In this document: in pieces, positions 27,884-35,997 of the stretch
Layout: every line of letters begins with the position of its first letter
How positions within the stretch are numbered: position 1 is the first letter of the stretch
Assembly (NCBI RefSeq): GCF_024206495.1
Contig: NZ_JAMBPQ010000002.1
Coordinates: forward strand, 186,001-250,000
DNA length: 64,000 nt
Direction of reading: 5' to 3'
Source: Paraburkholderia sp. CNPSo 3272
Lineage (GTDB): Bacteria > Pseudomonadota > Gammaproteobacteria > Burkholderiales > Burkholderiaceae
Position numbers and translations under genes: made by a program
Notes under the pieces: model-generated
Database searches by the model: none
What the model saw: only the letters and a program-made list of their open reading frames with translations
Told to the model about the DNA's origin: nothing

Positions 27884-28903
27884 TTAGCGCTGCGTGACGA
27901 GCCCGGCCTGCACGGCGATGCGCCAAAGTCCGTGTTCGGTCGCCTGATGCACGAGATGCGCGCCGCTGCATCCGAATGCGGCAAGCGCCATGCGGTAACG
28001 CTCGCATAGCGCCTCGGCGCCGATCAGCTGCGGCGCGCAGCCGGCGAGCGCCACGTCGCGCCGCGCGAGCGCCGCTTCGAGGCCCGCCAGCTCGTGTCCG
28101 ATCACGAGGCCCGAGAGATAGTCGGGCTGCTCGTCGGCGGCGAGCTGGGCCGTGAGGCCGAGCGTGCGCGTGCTGAACGCGGTGGCCAGCAGTCCCACGC
28201 AGCCCTGCTCGCGCGCCACGCTCACGCCGCGCAGGAACGCTGCGGTGTCGGGCTCGACGGGATGCTTCATCGTGCGGCCGAGGATCGTATGCGCGCACAG
28301 CGCCGCGTAGACCTCGCCCGTCATGAAGGTATAGAAGCGCGCAATGCGCTCGCCCTCCACCACCACCCATTTCGCGTGCGTGCCGGGCAGTCCGACGAGC
28401 GCCGTTTGCGGCTCGGCTTCGTCGCGCGATGCGCCAAGCGCGCCAAAAATTTGCGTTTCCTCGCCGCGCATCACGTTAGGCAGCGCACCGGGCTCCAGCA
28501 CGCCGGGCACCACGGCGACTTCGGCGCCGCACGCGGCGCGCACGCGCACGATGCCGGCCACCAGCGCCTGGGCGCTCGCGGGCGTTTCGACATAAGGCGC
28601 CTGCACCCAGCCCTGGGCGCTGCCGACCATCCCCGCGGCCAGCACCGGCAGCGAGGGCGCTTGCGCGAGCCACACGCCGCACGCTTCGTCGAAGGCGGCG
28701 TCGAACCCGCCTTCTTCGGCGGGCACGGGCAGGTTCATGATCCCCGCCGTCGAAACGCGCGTCGCAATCACCTTGCCCGCCGCATCGAACAGATACGCGC
28801 GCAGCGAGGTCGTGCCCCAGTCGAGCGCGATGAGCGCGGCTTCGCGAGCGGTCGCAGCGTCGCCGATGGCCGCGCCGCTTACAGGCTTCCCACGTGCTTT
28901 CAT
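27884..28903 (-). CDS. dgoK: 2-dehydro-3-deoxygalactonokinase
   Basis: The 339-aa kinase phosphorylates 2-dehydro-3-deoxy-D-galactonate. IALDWGTTSLRAYLFD is the phosphate-1 loop, followed by LAAGMVGSAQGWVQAPYVETP, RGEETQIFGAL and VGLPGTHAKWVVVEGERIARFYTFMTGEVYA, all family hallmarks. Its ATG overlaps the IclR regulator's stop in an ATGA. Start at MKARGKP gives the usual length; a longer open frame upstream belongs to another frame of the regulator gene. Confidence 0.93.
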   Translation of the reverse strand: MKARGKPVSGAAIGDAATAREAALIALDWGTTSLRAYLFDAAGKVIATRVSTAGIMNLPVPAEEGGFDAAFDEACGVWLAQAPSLPVLAAGMVGSAQGWVQAPYVETPASAQALVAGIVRVRAACGAEVAVVPGVLEPGALPNVMRGEETQIFGALGASRDEAEPQTALVGLPGTHAKWVVVEGERIARFYTFMTGEVYAALCAHTILGRTMKHPVEPDTAAFLRGVSVAREQGCVGLLATAFSTRTLGLTAQLAADEQPDYLSGLVIGHELAGLEAALARRDVALAGCAPQLIGAEALCERYRMALAAFGCSGAHLVHQATEHGLWRIAVQAGLVTQR

Positions 28904-29847
28904 CGACGAATCCTGCGCGTGGTCGGCTGCGGCGCACGCCAGCCCAGTTCCTGCGAAATCGCGCGCGCCTCGCGCTGCACGACGGGAATCAGTTCGTCCA
29001 TGCGCTCGAGCGGCATGTAGGGAATCGTGCTCGCCACCGAAAGCGCCGCCACGATCGCCCCGGACGCATCGCGCACGGGCGCCGCAACGCAGCGGATCGA
29101 AATTTCGTTCTCCTCCAGATCGAACGTGTACCCGCCTGCCGAGTAAGTCGCCATGCGCTTGAGGAAGGTATCGGGTTCGAGGCTGTGATCGGGGCGGAAG
29201 CTCACGCCCGCGAGCGTACGGCGCGACGCGTCGAACAGGTCGCGCCACGATTGCGGCGCGAGGTCGAGCATCATCGCCTTGCCGATGCCCGTGGACGCGA
29301 GCGGCATGCGGTGCCCCACGCGCGAGCGCATTTCGAGGCCCCGCTGGCCGGGAATCTTGTCGATGTACAGCACGTCGTCGCCGTCGCGCACGCCGAGGTG
29401 GATCGTGTCGAGCGTTTCGTCGGCGAGCGCCTGCAGATGCTGTCGCGCAACGGCCGTGAGCGGCATCTGCTCGAGCGCGATGGTGCCGAGTTCGATGAGC
29501 TTCGGCCCGAGCAGGTAGCCGCCCTGCACCTGGCGCAGGTAGCGCGCCTGCACGAGGCTCGAAACGAGACGGTGCGTGGTGCTGCGCGTCGTGCCGAGCA
29601 CCGCGCCGAACGAGCGCAGGTCGCGCACGCCGGCGGCGGCCGCTTCGAGGATCGCGAGGCCGCGCAGGAGCGTCTGGGTGCCGGCCTGCTGCATCGAGCC
29701 GTCGAGCAACGTGCTCGCGACACCGATTTCATCGGCGGCGGGGCGGGCTTTCAGTTGCGCTTGCGCGGAGCTTGCCGCGGCGTTTTGCACGGGCGCGGCC
29801 TCGTCGGGGAGATTCGCGGCGAGTGTGGAAGACATCGCTTTGTTCAT
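28900..29847 (-). CDS. IclR-family transcriptional regulator of the sugar locus
   Basis: This 315-aa protein has an unusually long N-terminal tail (about 60 residues, Ala-rich), an IclR winged helix (about 60-120: TLLRGLAILEAAAAGVRDLRSF, TTRSTTHRLVSSLVQA) and an IclR effector domain (GYLLGPKLIELG, LGVRDGDDVLYIDKIPG, MPLASTGIGKAMM, ISIRCVAAPVRDASG). It is the first gene of the leftward dgo/ara unit and overlaps dgoK by four bases. It probably controls its own promoter at 30116-30145. MNKAMSS and MSSTLAA are both possible starts. Confidence 0.9.
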   Translation of the reverse strand: MNKAMSSTLAANLPDEAAPVQNAAASSAQAQLKARPAADEIGVASTLLDGSMQQAGTQTLLRGLAILEAAAAGVRDLRSFGAVLGTTRSTTHRLVSSLVQARYLRQVQGGYLLGPKLIELGTIALEQMPLTAVARQHLQALADETLDTIHLGVRDGDDVLYIDKIPGQRGLEMRSRVGHRMPLASTGIGKAMMLDLAPQSWRDLFDASRRTLAGVSFRPDHSLEPDTFLKRMATYSAGGYTFDLEENEISIRCVAAPVRDASGAIVAALSVASTIPYMPLERMDELIPVVQREARAISQELGWRAPQPTTRRIRR

Positions 29848-30115
29848 GGCGAGGGCGATGAAAAGAGACGATCGAAAGGCGCGTGCCGTCAGGCGGCGCG
29901 CGAACCGCGCTTCGGGAGACGGCCCGGCGCGTGGGCGGCCGGGGCTCGGACAGGTAGCGGCGGGCGGCCTGTGGCCGCGCAAAGCGCTGGCTGAAGCATG
30001 GCGAACGTCTCCTTTGCGGTCCGGTTCGCTCCGCGTCTTGCGCGTGCGCCGGATTTATCTGGGTCTGCCGACGATGTTTGCCCGCGGTGCAGTCGCGGCT
30101 TATCGGATGGACTGG

Positions 30116-30145
30116 ATTGTAGGCAGGTTTTTTCGAGTTCTCCAA
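30116..30145 (-). promoter_or_regulatory. putative sigma-70 promoter of the iclR-dgo-ara unit
   Basis: On the minus strand TTGGAG (30140-30145) and TACAAT (30116-30121) are separated by 18 bases. The -35 lies inside the inverted repeat at 30142-30172. Transcript start would be near 30109. Confidence 0.55.
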
Positions 30146-30172
30146 TATGTGATTGGGTCGCTCATATATTGG
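30142..30172. promoter_or_regulatory. putative IclR operator (inverted repeat over -35)
   Basis: The arms CCAATATGTGA and its inverse (CCAATATATGA on the other strand) match at 10 of 11 positions, with a nine-base spacer. The repeat covers and extends upstream of the -35, which fits control by the adjacent regulator. Confidence 0.5.
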
Positions 30173-30324
30173 GAAAATCGGCAAAAAGACGCCCCTCTGC
30201 CGAACGGCCAACGGGGGACAGAAACCGCACCGCGCTTGATGCAAGCGGGGGCGCGGCCACCCGCGCCTGCAGAAACTTGAGTCACATCATTCCCGGCGCG
30301 AACCGGGCCGCTCAATGCTCTGGA

Positions 30325-30348
30325 GATCATATAAAATTTTGTATAATC
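30325..30348. promoter_or_regulatory. putative HigA operator overlapping the -10 of the TA operon
   Basis: A 24-base imperfect dyad centred on AAAATTTT has arms GATCATAT and GTATAATC outside the centre; 10 of 12 base pairs are symmetric. It contains a perfect TATAAT at 30342-30347. Autorepression by the antitoxin is the usual arrangement. Confidence 0.5.
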
Positions 30349-30365
30349 TGAACCGATCCAAGCCG

Positions 30366-30692
30366 GTGGAATTTTGCGGCAGCGCGCTGGCAGACCTGTG
30401 CGAGTTCCCGCCGCTCATGCGGCAGGAAGCCGGGCGGCAATTGCGGCGCGTTCAACGCGGCCTCGACCCGCACGACTGGAGGCCGGTGAATCCGGTTGGG
30501 CGCGGCGCGCGCGAAATCCGCATTCGCGACGCAAATGGAGCGTTTCGCGTGATTTATGTGGCGAATATTCGCGATGCCATCTACGTGCTGCATTGCTTCC
30601 AGAAGAAGTCCGAGAAAACGGCCTTCGTCGACCTTTCGCTTGCCGCGCGCCGCTATCGCGACGCGCTGAACAACAAGGAGTCCAAACCATGA
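30366..30692 (+). CDS. HigB/RelE-type toxin (phage Gp49-like family)
   Basis: The 108-aa product matches the RelE-fold toxins of the HigB/Gp49 group: FPPLMRQEAGRQLRRVQRG, DWRPVNPVGRGAREIRIRD, FRVIYVANIRDAIYVLHCFQKKS and FVDLSLAARRYRD. Members are mRNA interferases. The GTG at 30366 is chosen because an in-frame ATG at 30315 lies upstream of the inferred -10 and transcript start; no strong ribosome site helps either choice. The gene ends in ATGA shared with the antitoxin, toxin first as in other higBA operons. Confidence 0.85.
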   Translation: MEFCGSALADLCEFPPLMRQEAGRQLRRVQRGLDPHDWRPVNPVGRGAREIRIRDANGAFRVIYVANIRDAIYVLHCFQKKSEKTAFVDLSLAARRYRDALNNKESKP

Positions 30693-31033
30693 ATCACGAA
30701 AAAAATCGCAACCACGCACACCAGCGCTTCGACAGCGTGTGGGACGCACTCGAGAGCACGCCCGAAGCGGCCCAGAACATGACCTTGCGCAGCGACCTCA
30801 TGATCGCGCTCGAAGAGCATATCAAGCGCAACAAGATGAGCCAGACGCAGGCCGCCGCGCTCTTCGGCGTCACGCAGCCGCGCGTGTCCGACCTCATGCG
30901 CGGCAAGATCGATCTGTTCTCGCTCGATTCGCTCATCAACATGGCCGTCGCGGCCGGTATGAAAATCGAGCTGCGCATTACCACCGCCTCGCCGCGCGAT
31001 GGCGGCACGCAAGAAGAAACGGCTGCCAGATGA
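30689..31033 (+). CDS. HigA-type antitoxin with XRE helix-turn-helix
   Basis: This 114-aa protein has a helix-turn-helix at about residues 45-80 (MSQTQAAALFGVTQPRVSDLMRG) followed by IDLFSLDSLINMAVAAGM, the pattern of HigA/HTH_37 antitoxins. It overlaps the toxin stop by four bases. AAGGAG lies nine bases before the ATG. It should neutralise the toxin and repress the operon. Confidence 0.87.
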   Translation: MNHEKNRNHAHQRFDSVWDALESTPEAAQNMTLRSDLMIALEEHIKRNKMSQTQAAALFGVTQPRVSDLMRGKIDLFSLDSLINMAVAAGMKIELRITTASPRDGGTQEETAAR

Positions 31034-31092
31034 CTCCGGCAGCCGCTTCATGACCGCTTCATAACCACTTCGTGCAGCTTCGAGCCGCGCCC

Positions 31093-31482
31093 TTACTTCC
31101 CGGCCGGCGCCTTGTATGCCACGCAATCGATTTCAACCTTGCAGTCCACCACCATACTGGACTGCACGCACGCGCGTGCCGGCGGATGTTCGCCGAAGTA
31201 CTCGCGGAACACCTTGTTGAACGAGGTGAAGTCGCGCGCGTCGTCGAGCCATACGCCGCAGCGCACCACGTGCTCCGCGCCATAGCCCGCTTCCTTCAGG
31301 ATCGCGAAAAGATTCTGGATGGCCTTGTGCGACTGCTCGACGATCCCGCCGTTGATCACCTCGCCGCCTTCCATCGGCGTTTGGCCCGAGACGTACAGCC
31401 AGCCGTCGGCTTCCACAGCACGCGCGAACGGCAGATGTTGTCCGCCCTGGCCTTTGCCGCCTTCCGCTCCAATTCGTTTCAT
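31093..31482 (-). CDS. RidA/YjgF-family enamine/imine deaminase
   Basis: The 129-aa protein has the RidA trimer fold: LPFARAVEADGWLYVSGQTP, GGIVEQSHKAIQNLFAIL, VVRCGVWLDDARDFTSFNKVF and the conserved Arg in PARACVQSSMVV. RidA proteins hydrolyse reactive 2-aminoacrylate-type imines released by PLP enzymes. AAGGAG lies six bases before the ATG. It is last in a leftward unit with an N-acyl-D-amino-acid deacylase and an RpiR regulator, which suits clearance of imines from D-amino acid breakdown. Confidence 0.92.
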   Translation of the reverse strand: MKRIGAEGGKGQGGQHLPFARAVEADGWLYVSGQTPMEGGEVINGGIVEQSHKAIQNLFAILKEAGYGAEHVVRCGVWLDDARDFTSFNKVFREYFGEHPPARACVQSSMVVDCKVEIDCVAYKAPAGK

Positions 31483-31566
31483 CGTTTGCTCCTTTGAGAT
31501 CGTGCGGCGCGCGCGGCTTCTTGGGCCACGCGCGCCGGGGGTCGAAATTCGATAGATAAAGCCTGC

Positions 31567-33048
31567 TTAAAAGGCCGTCGCCTCGGCCTGCGCCTCGCGT
31601 TTGCCGCGCGCGACGAAGTGGCCCGCGCGCTCGCCCGTGGGCTGCCCGTCGCGGTACGAAAGGACGCCGTTCACCCACACCGCGTCGATGCCCTCCGCCA
31701 CCTGCTGCGGCTTCTCGAACGTCGCCGCGTCGCGCACGCGGGCGGGGTCGAACAGCACGAGGTCGGCGTGCCAGCCCACATGCAGCTCGCCGCGCTGCGA
31801 AAGACCGAAGCGCCGCGCCGAAAGGCCCGTCATCTTGCGCACCGCTTCTTCGAGCGGCAGCAAGGCCGCGTCGCGCGCGTAGTGCCCGAGCACGCGCGGA
31901 AATGCGCCCCACAGGCGCGGATGCGGCAGCGGATCGTTGGGCAGTCCATCCGAGCCGACCATCGTGGCCGGATGCGAGAGAATGCGGCGCACGTCGTCTT
32001 CGGACATGTTGTGGTACACGGCGCCCGCCGGCTGCAGACGCTTGCCCGCTTCCTGCTGCGACACGCCCCACTCGGCCGCGATGTCCTTGATGAGCTTGCC
32101 CGCCTGCTCCGGGTGCGGCGTGGACCACGTGATCGTGATGTCGATGTCGCCCGTCACCTGCTTGAGGTCCAGCGTGGAGGAGCTGCGGCTATACGGATAG
32201 CAGTCGCACCCGACCGGCTGATACTTGCGCGCGCTTTCGAGCGACGCAAGCACCTCCGTGCTGCGCCCCCAGTTGGTGGGGCCCGCGCACTTCAGATGCG
32301 AGATCACCACCGGCACGCGCGCATGCTGGCCGATGTGGTACGCCTCGTTCATCGCTTCGAGAATCGCGTCGAACTCCGTGCGCATGTGCGTCGTGTAGAG
32401 CGCGCCGGCGGCGGCGAGCGGCTGCGCAAGCGAGGCGACCTCTTCGGTCGATGCCTCGAACGCCGAGCCGTACGCGAGGCCTGTGGAAAGGCCGAGCGCG
32501 CCGTGCGCGAGCGCGTCTTCGAGCTGCGCGCGCATCGCCGCGATCTCGTCGCCGGTGGCGGCGCGCTTCAGGTCGTTCATGTGGTTGTTGCGCAGCGCCG
32601 TATGGCCGATCAGCGCGCCCACGTTCACGGCGGGCCGCGCCCCGTTGACCGCGTCGACGTACGCTGAGAACGTCGGATAGCTGAACGCGTCGCGCTCGCC
32701 GAGCAGGTTCATCGGGTCCGGCGGATCGCCCCTGAGCGTCACCGGCGAAGCGCTGATCCCGCAGTTTCCGACCACCACCGTCGTCACGCCCTGGCTGATC
32801 TTGGGCAGCATTTGCGGCGCGCGGATCACGTGCGTATCGTCGTGTGTATGGACGTCGATGAAACCCGGCGCGAGCGCGCGCCCATTGGCCTCGATCACCT
32901 CTTCCGCGAGCCAGTTCGACAGGTTGCCGATCGCGACGATGCGTCCGTCACGCAGCGCCACGTCGCGCTCGACCGGCGGCGCGCCGGTGCCGTCGTAAAG
33001 CATCGCGCCGACGATCAGCGTGTCGGCGGCTTCGGGGTGCGAATGCAT
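31567..33048 (-). CDS. N-acyl-D-amino-acid deacylase (amidohydrolase)
   Basis: This 493-aa enzyme of the amidohydrolase superfamily releases free D-amino acids from N-acyl forms. The metal site HxH appears in FIDVHTHDD, followed by VVVGNCGISASPV, YTTHMRTE, VVISHLKCAG and the catalytic Asp in TMVGSDGLPND. It ends with GWHADLVLFDP, the beta-sandwich closing strand. GAGGAG seven bases before the ATG at 33048 sets the start. The 84-base gap to ridA and 34-base gap from the RpiR gene suggest one transcript. Confidence 0.93.
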   Translation of the reverse strand: MHSHPEAADTLIVGAMLYDGTGAPPVERDVALRDGRIVAIGNLSNWLAEEVIEANGRALAPGFIDVHTHDDTHVIRAPQMLPKISQGVTTVVVGNCGISASPVTLRGDPPDPMNLLGERDAFSYPTFSAYVDAVNGARPAVNVGALIGHTALRNNHMNDLKRAATGDEIAAMRAQLEDALAHGALGLSTGLAYGSAFEASTEEVASLAQPLAAAGALYTTHMRTEFDAILEAMNEAYHIGQHARVPVVISHLKCAGPTNWGRSTEVLASLESARKYQPVGCDCYPYSRSSSTLDLKQVTGDIDITITWSTPHPEQAGKLIKDIAAEWGVSQQEAGKRLQPAGAVYHNMSEDDVRRILSHPATMVGSDGLPNDPLPHPRLWGAFPRVLGHYARDAALLPLEEAVRKMTGLSARRFGLSQRGELHVGWHADLVLFDPARVRDAATFEKPQQVAEGIDAVWVNGVLSYRDGQPTGERAGHFVARGKREAQAEATAF

Positions 33049-33082
33049 ACACGTCTCCTCAGGATGGCTCTTGGTTGGGCGC

Positions 33083-34015
33083 TCAGTCACCGAGCGGCTG
33101 GCGTTCGCCGCCGCCGCGATGCGCGTCCAGCGTGTGCTTCATGCGGCGCAGCAACTCGCGGCTTTCTTCGGGTTGCGCGAGCGCCAGTTCGGTCACGAGC
33201 ACGTCGAGTGCCATCATCATCGCGTAACGTGACGACGACGGCTTGTAGATGAAATCGGTCTCGCTCGCGACGATCGGCACGAGCCAGTCGGCGAGCGCCG
33301 CGAGCGGCGAAGCCGGCGCGGTCAGCGCGACGAGTTTCGCGCCGTAGTCGCGCGCGATGCGGCACGCGTCGACGAGTTCGGGCACGCGCCCTGTTACGGA
33401 AAGCGCGACGACGACGTCTTCGGGCGAGAGCGTGCTCGCCACCATGCGCTGCAGCAGGCTGTCCTGATACGACGCCACCGGACGGCCGAGGCGCACGAGG
33501 CGAAAGCGCATTTCGTCGGCGAGCGCGCTCGACCCGCCGCCCATGCCGAACACGTAGATCATGCGGGCCTGCGCCAGCGCCGCGGCGGCTTGCGCCAACG
33601 GCGCCTGGCACAGCAGTTCGTGGTTGCGTGCGAGCGCCGTGTGAATTTCGTCGTAGACGCGCGTGGCGAGCGGTTCGGCTTCGGCGCCAGCATCGGCGGC
33701 GCGCCGCCTGGGCTCGCCTTCGGAAGCGCTGGCGCGGCCACCGCGCAGGAAGCGGTCGCCCACGGCGGCCGCCTGCGCGAGCCGCAGCTTGAGTTCGCGC
33801 ACGTCGTGGCAGCCCACCGCCTTCGCGAAACGCGTGACGGAGGCGATGCTCACGCCCGCGCGCTGCGCCAGCTCGCCGATGCTCGCGCGCGCGGCGCTGG
33901 CAAGATCGTCGAGAATGAGCGCGGCCACATCGCGCTCGGCCGGACGCAGTTCGGGCACGCACTGCGCAATACGCGCGACGATGTCGAAGCGGGCCGGATC
34001 GGCGGCGGTGTTCAC
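33083..34015 (-). CDS. MurR/RpiR-family transcriptional regulator
   Basis: The 310-aa protein has an N-terminal HTH_6 domain (about 1-75: LRPAERDVAALILDDLASAA, IGELAQRAGVSIASVTRFAKAVG) and a C-terminal SIS domain (about 135-270: MIYVFGMGGGSSALADEMRFRL, DVVVALSVTGRVPELVDA). SIS domains usually bind phosphosugars; here the locus is for D-amino acids. The start is taken as a GTG, which lacks a ribosome site, so the true start could differ. It heads the leftward operon and diverges from the PLP enzyme gene. Confidence 0.88.
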   Translation of the reverse strand: MNTAADPARFDIVARIAQCVPELRPAERDVAALILDDLASAARASIGELAQRAGVSIASVTRFAKAVGCHDVRELKLRLAQAAAVGDRFLRGGRASASEGEPRRRAADAGAEAEPLATRVYDEIHTALARNHELLCQAPLAQAAAALAQARMIYVFGMGGGSSALADEMRFRLVRLGRPVASYQDSLLQRMVASTLSPEDVVVALSVTGRVPELVDACRIARDYGAKLVALTAPASPLAALADWLVPIVASETDFIYKPSSSRYAMMMALDVLVTELALAQPEESRELLRRMKHTLDAHRGGGERQPLGD

Positions 34016-34142
34016 TGGAGGGGGTCTGTTAATAAATAACAATTCACGAAGCGATGTTACTTTGTGTACTATCTCCGAGTCAACGCCGGTTCGTAGAACG
34101 ACGGCGTAGCCGGGACGCATGAAGCATATGGAGCGAAGGGAA

Positions 34143-35423
34143 ATGAAAGTTACAAACTATCAGAGTGCAACGATCGACCCGAACAGCAAGGGCCTCGGCA
34201 ACGTACCGGGCGCGAGCGTGCCGCTCGGGGACGCCGGGCGCCTCGAATGGAATTTACTCGAAGAGGACGTGAGCCTGCCCGCTGCGGTGCTTTATGCCGA
34301 GCGCGTCGAGCACAACCTCAAGTGGATGCAGGACTTCGTCACGCGCTATGGCGTAAAGCTCGCGCCGCACGGCAAGACGACGATGGCGCCGCAGCTCTTT
34401 CGCCGCCAGATCGAAACCGGCGCGTGGGGCATCACGCTCGCCACGGCGCACCAGACGCGCGCCGCCTACCGCGGAGGCATCGCGCGCGTGCTGATGGCGA
34501 ACCAGCTCGTGGGCCGCCGCAACATGGCGATCATCGCCGAGCTGCTTAGCGACGCGACCTTCGAGTTCTTCTGCCTCGTCGATTCGGTCGAAGGCGTGGA
34601 GCAACTCGGCGAGTTCTTCCGAGCGTCGGGCCGCACGCTGCAGGTGCTGCTCGAACTGGGCGTGCCGCGCGGCCGCACAGGCGTGCGCGACGCCGACACG
34701 CGCAACGCCGTGCTCGCGGCGATCGCGCGCTATCCCGACTCGCTCAAGCTGGCGGGCGTGGAAATCTACGAAGGCATCCTCAAGGAAGAAAGCGAAGTGC
34801 GCACCTTCCTGCGCGACGCGCTGAACGTCACCCAGGAACTGGCCGCCGCGGGCCGCTTCGCGCGCACGCCCGCGCTGCTTTCGGGCGCGGGCTCGGCCTG
34901 GTACGACATCGTCGCGGAAGAGTTCGCGCCGGCCACGCAGGCGGGCGCGATCGACGTGGTGCTGCGCCCCGGCTGCTACGTGACGCACGACGTGGGCGTC
35001 TACAAGCAGGCTCAGTCGCAGATCCTCACGCGCAACCCCGTGGCGCGCGAAATGGGCGTGGCGCTGCTGCCCGCGCTACAGCTTTGGGCCTACGTGCAGT
35101 CGATTCCGGAGCCTGGCCGCGCCATCATCGGCTTCGGCAAACGCGACGCCGCGTTCGACGCGGGCTTTCCCGAGCCGTCGCGCCACTACCGTCCCGCGAA
35201 CGGCGGCGCGCCGCGCGAAGTGGCGGCAAGCGAAGGCTGGGAAGTGTTCCAGATGATGGATCAGCACGCCTACCTGAAGATTCCGGCGGGCGCGGACCTC
35301 AAGGTCGGCGACATGATCGCGTTCGATATCTCGCACCCCTGCCTCACGTTCGACAAGTGGCGTCAGGTGCTGATGGTCGATGAGAAATATCGCGTGAGGG
35401 AAGTGATCGAAACGTTCTTCTGA
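34143..35423 (+). CDS. D-threonine aldolase / D-serine dehydratase-like PLP enzyme
   Basis: This 426-aa protein is of fold type III (alanine racemase-like N-terminal barrel, about 45-270; metal-dependent D-serine dehydratase-like C-terminal domain, about 300-400). The PLP Lys is in LAPHGKTTMAPQ; the C-terminal metal pair is the His and Cys of DISHPCLTFDKW. Such enzymes cleave D-threonine or deaminate D-serine or D-hydroxyaspartate. GGAG lies about nine bases before the ATG at 34143; an ATG eight codons earlier has weaker support. It diverges from the deacylase operon. Confidence 0.88.
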   Translation: MKVTNYQSATIDPNSKGLGNVPGASVPLGDAGRLEWNLLEEDVSLPAAVLYAERVEHNLKWMQDFVTRYGVKLAPHGKTTMAPQLFRRQIETGAWGITLATAHQTRAAYRGGIARVLMANQLVGRRNMAIIAELLSDATFEFFCLVDSVEGVEQLGEFFRASGRTLQVLLELGVPRGRTGVRDADTRNAVLAAIARYPDSLKLAGVEIYEGILKEESEVRTFLRDALNVTQELAAAGRFARTPALLSGAGSAWYDIVAEEFAPATQAGAIDVVLRPGCYVTHDVGVYKQAQSQILTRNPVAREMGVALLPALQLWAYVQSIPEPGRAIIGFGKRDAAFDAGFPEPSRHYRPANGGAPREVAASEGWEVFQMMDQHAYLKIPAGADLKVGDMIAFDISHPCLTFDKWRQVLMVDEKYRVREVIETFF

Positions 35424-35446
35424 GCGCGGCGCGCATCAGTTCAGGC

Positions 35447-35923
35447 TCAGCCCGCTTCGGGCTCGGCCTCCCGAGCCTGCGCGAGCGAGGCCGCCGCCCT
35501 GGCGGCCTCGCCGATGCGCGCCTCCATCATCCCCAACGCGCTCGACAGCGCCGCGAGCGCGTCGTCGGGCAGCGACATCGTCACCTTCAGGAACGCGTTG
35601 CGGCGCGGCAGCCCCTCTTCGGTCACGGCGCGGCCGGCGTCGGTCAGTGTCACGTTGGTGATGCGGTTGTCGCGCTCGTCGGCGCGGCGCGCGATCCAGC
35701 CGAGCGCCTCCAGCGCCTTCAATTGGCGCGTGAGCGCGCCGGGGTCCACGCGCAGCCGCTCGACAAGCCGTTTTTGCGACGACTCGCCGTCCTGCTCGTA
35801 AAGCGCGAGCAGAATGCGCCAGCGCGGCAGCGGATGGCCGACCTGCGCCTCGAACGCCGACATGAACGTCCGGTAGGTCCGGCCAAACTGCTGCATGATG
35901 GCGATGCGATCCTGAATTTCCAT
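35447..35923 (-). CDS. MarR-family transcriptional regulator
   Basis: The 158-aa winged-helix protein has the MarR dimer layout: GHPLPRWRILLALYEQDG, SQKRLVERLRVDPGALTRQLKALEALGWI and the wing RADERDNRITNVTLTDAGR. AGGA nine bases before MEIQDR sets the start; MKPAGKQ eight codons earlier is possible. It follows the MFS exporter gene by 74 bases on the same strand, so it probably represses their common promoter at 37633-37638. Confidence 0.9.
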   Translation of the reverse strand: MEIQDRIAIMQQFGRTYRTFMSAFEAQVGHPLPRWRILLALYEQDGESSQKRLVERLRVDPGALTRQLKALEALGWIARRADERDNRITNVTLTDAGRAVTEEGLPRRNAFLKVTMSLPDDALAALSSALGMMEARIGEAARAAASLAQAREAEPEAG

Positions 35924-35997
35924 GCTTTGTTTTCCTGCCGGCTTCATCGCCGCGCGTTTGCCGGGTCCGTGGCGGTGCCCACCAGGGGCGGAACGTC

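Larger units (their letters stand above)
29848..30365. other. long divergent intergenic region (IclR regulator / toxin-antitoxin)
   Basis: No gene is supported in these ~518 bases. The right-hand part is locally A+T-richer than its surroundings. It contains a leftward promoter with an inverted repeat (30116-30172) and a rightward promoter inside a second dyad (30325-30348). The roughly 260 bases between the inferred leftward transcript start and the IclR gene form a long untranslated leader with no structure I can name. Confidence 0.5.
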
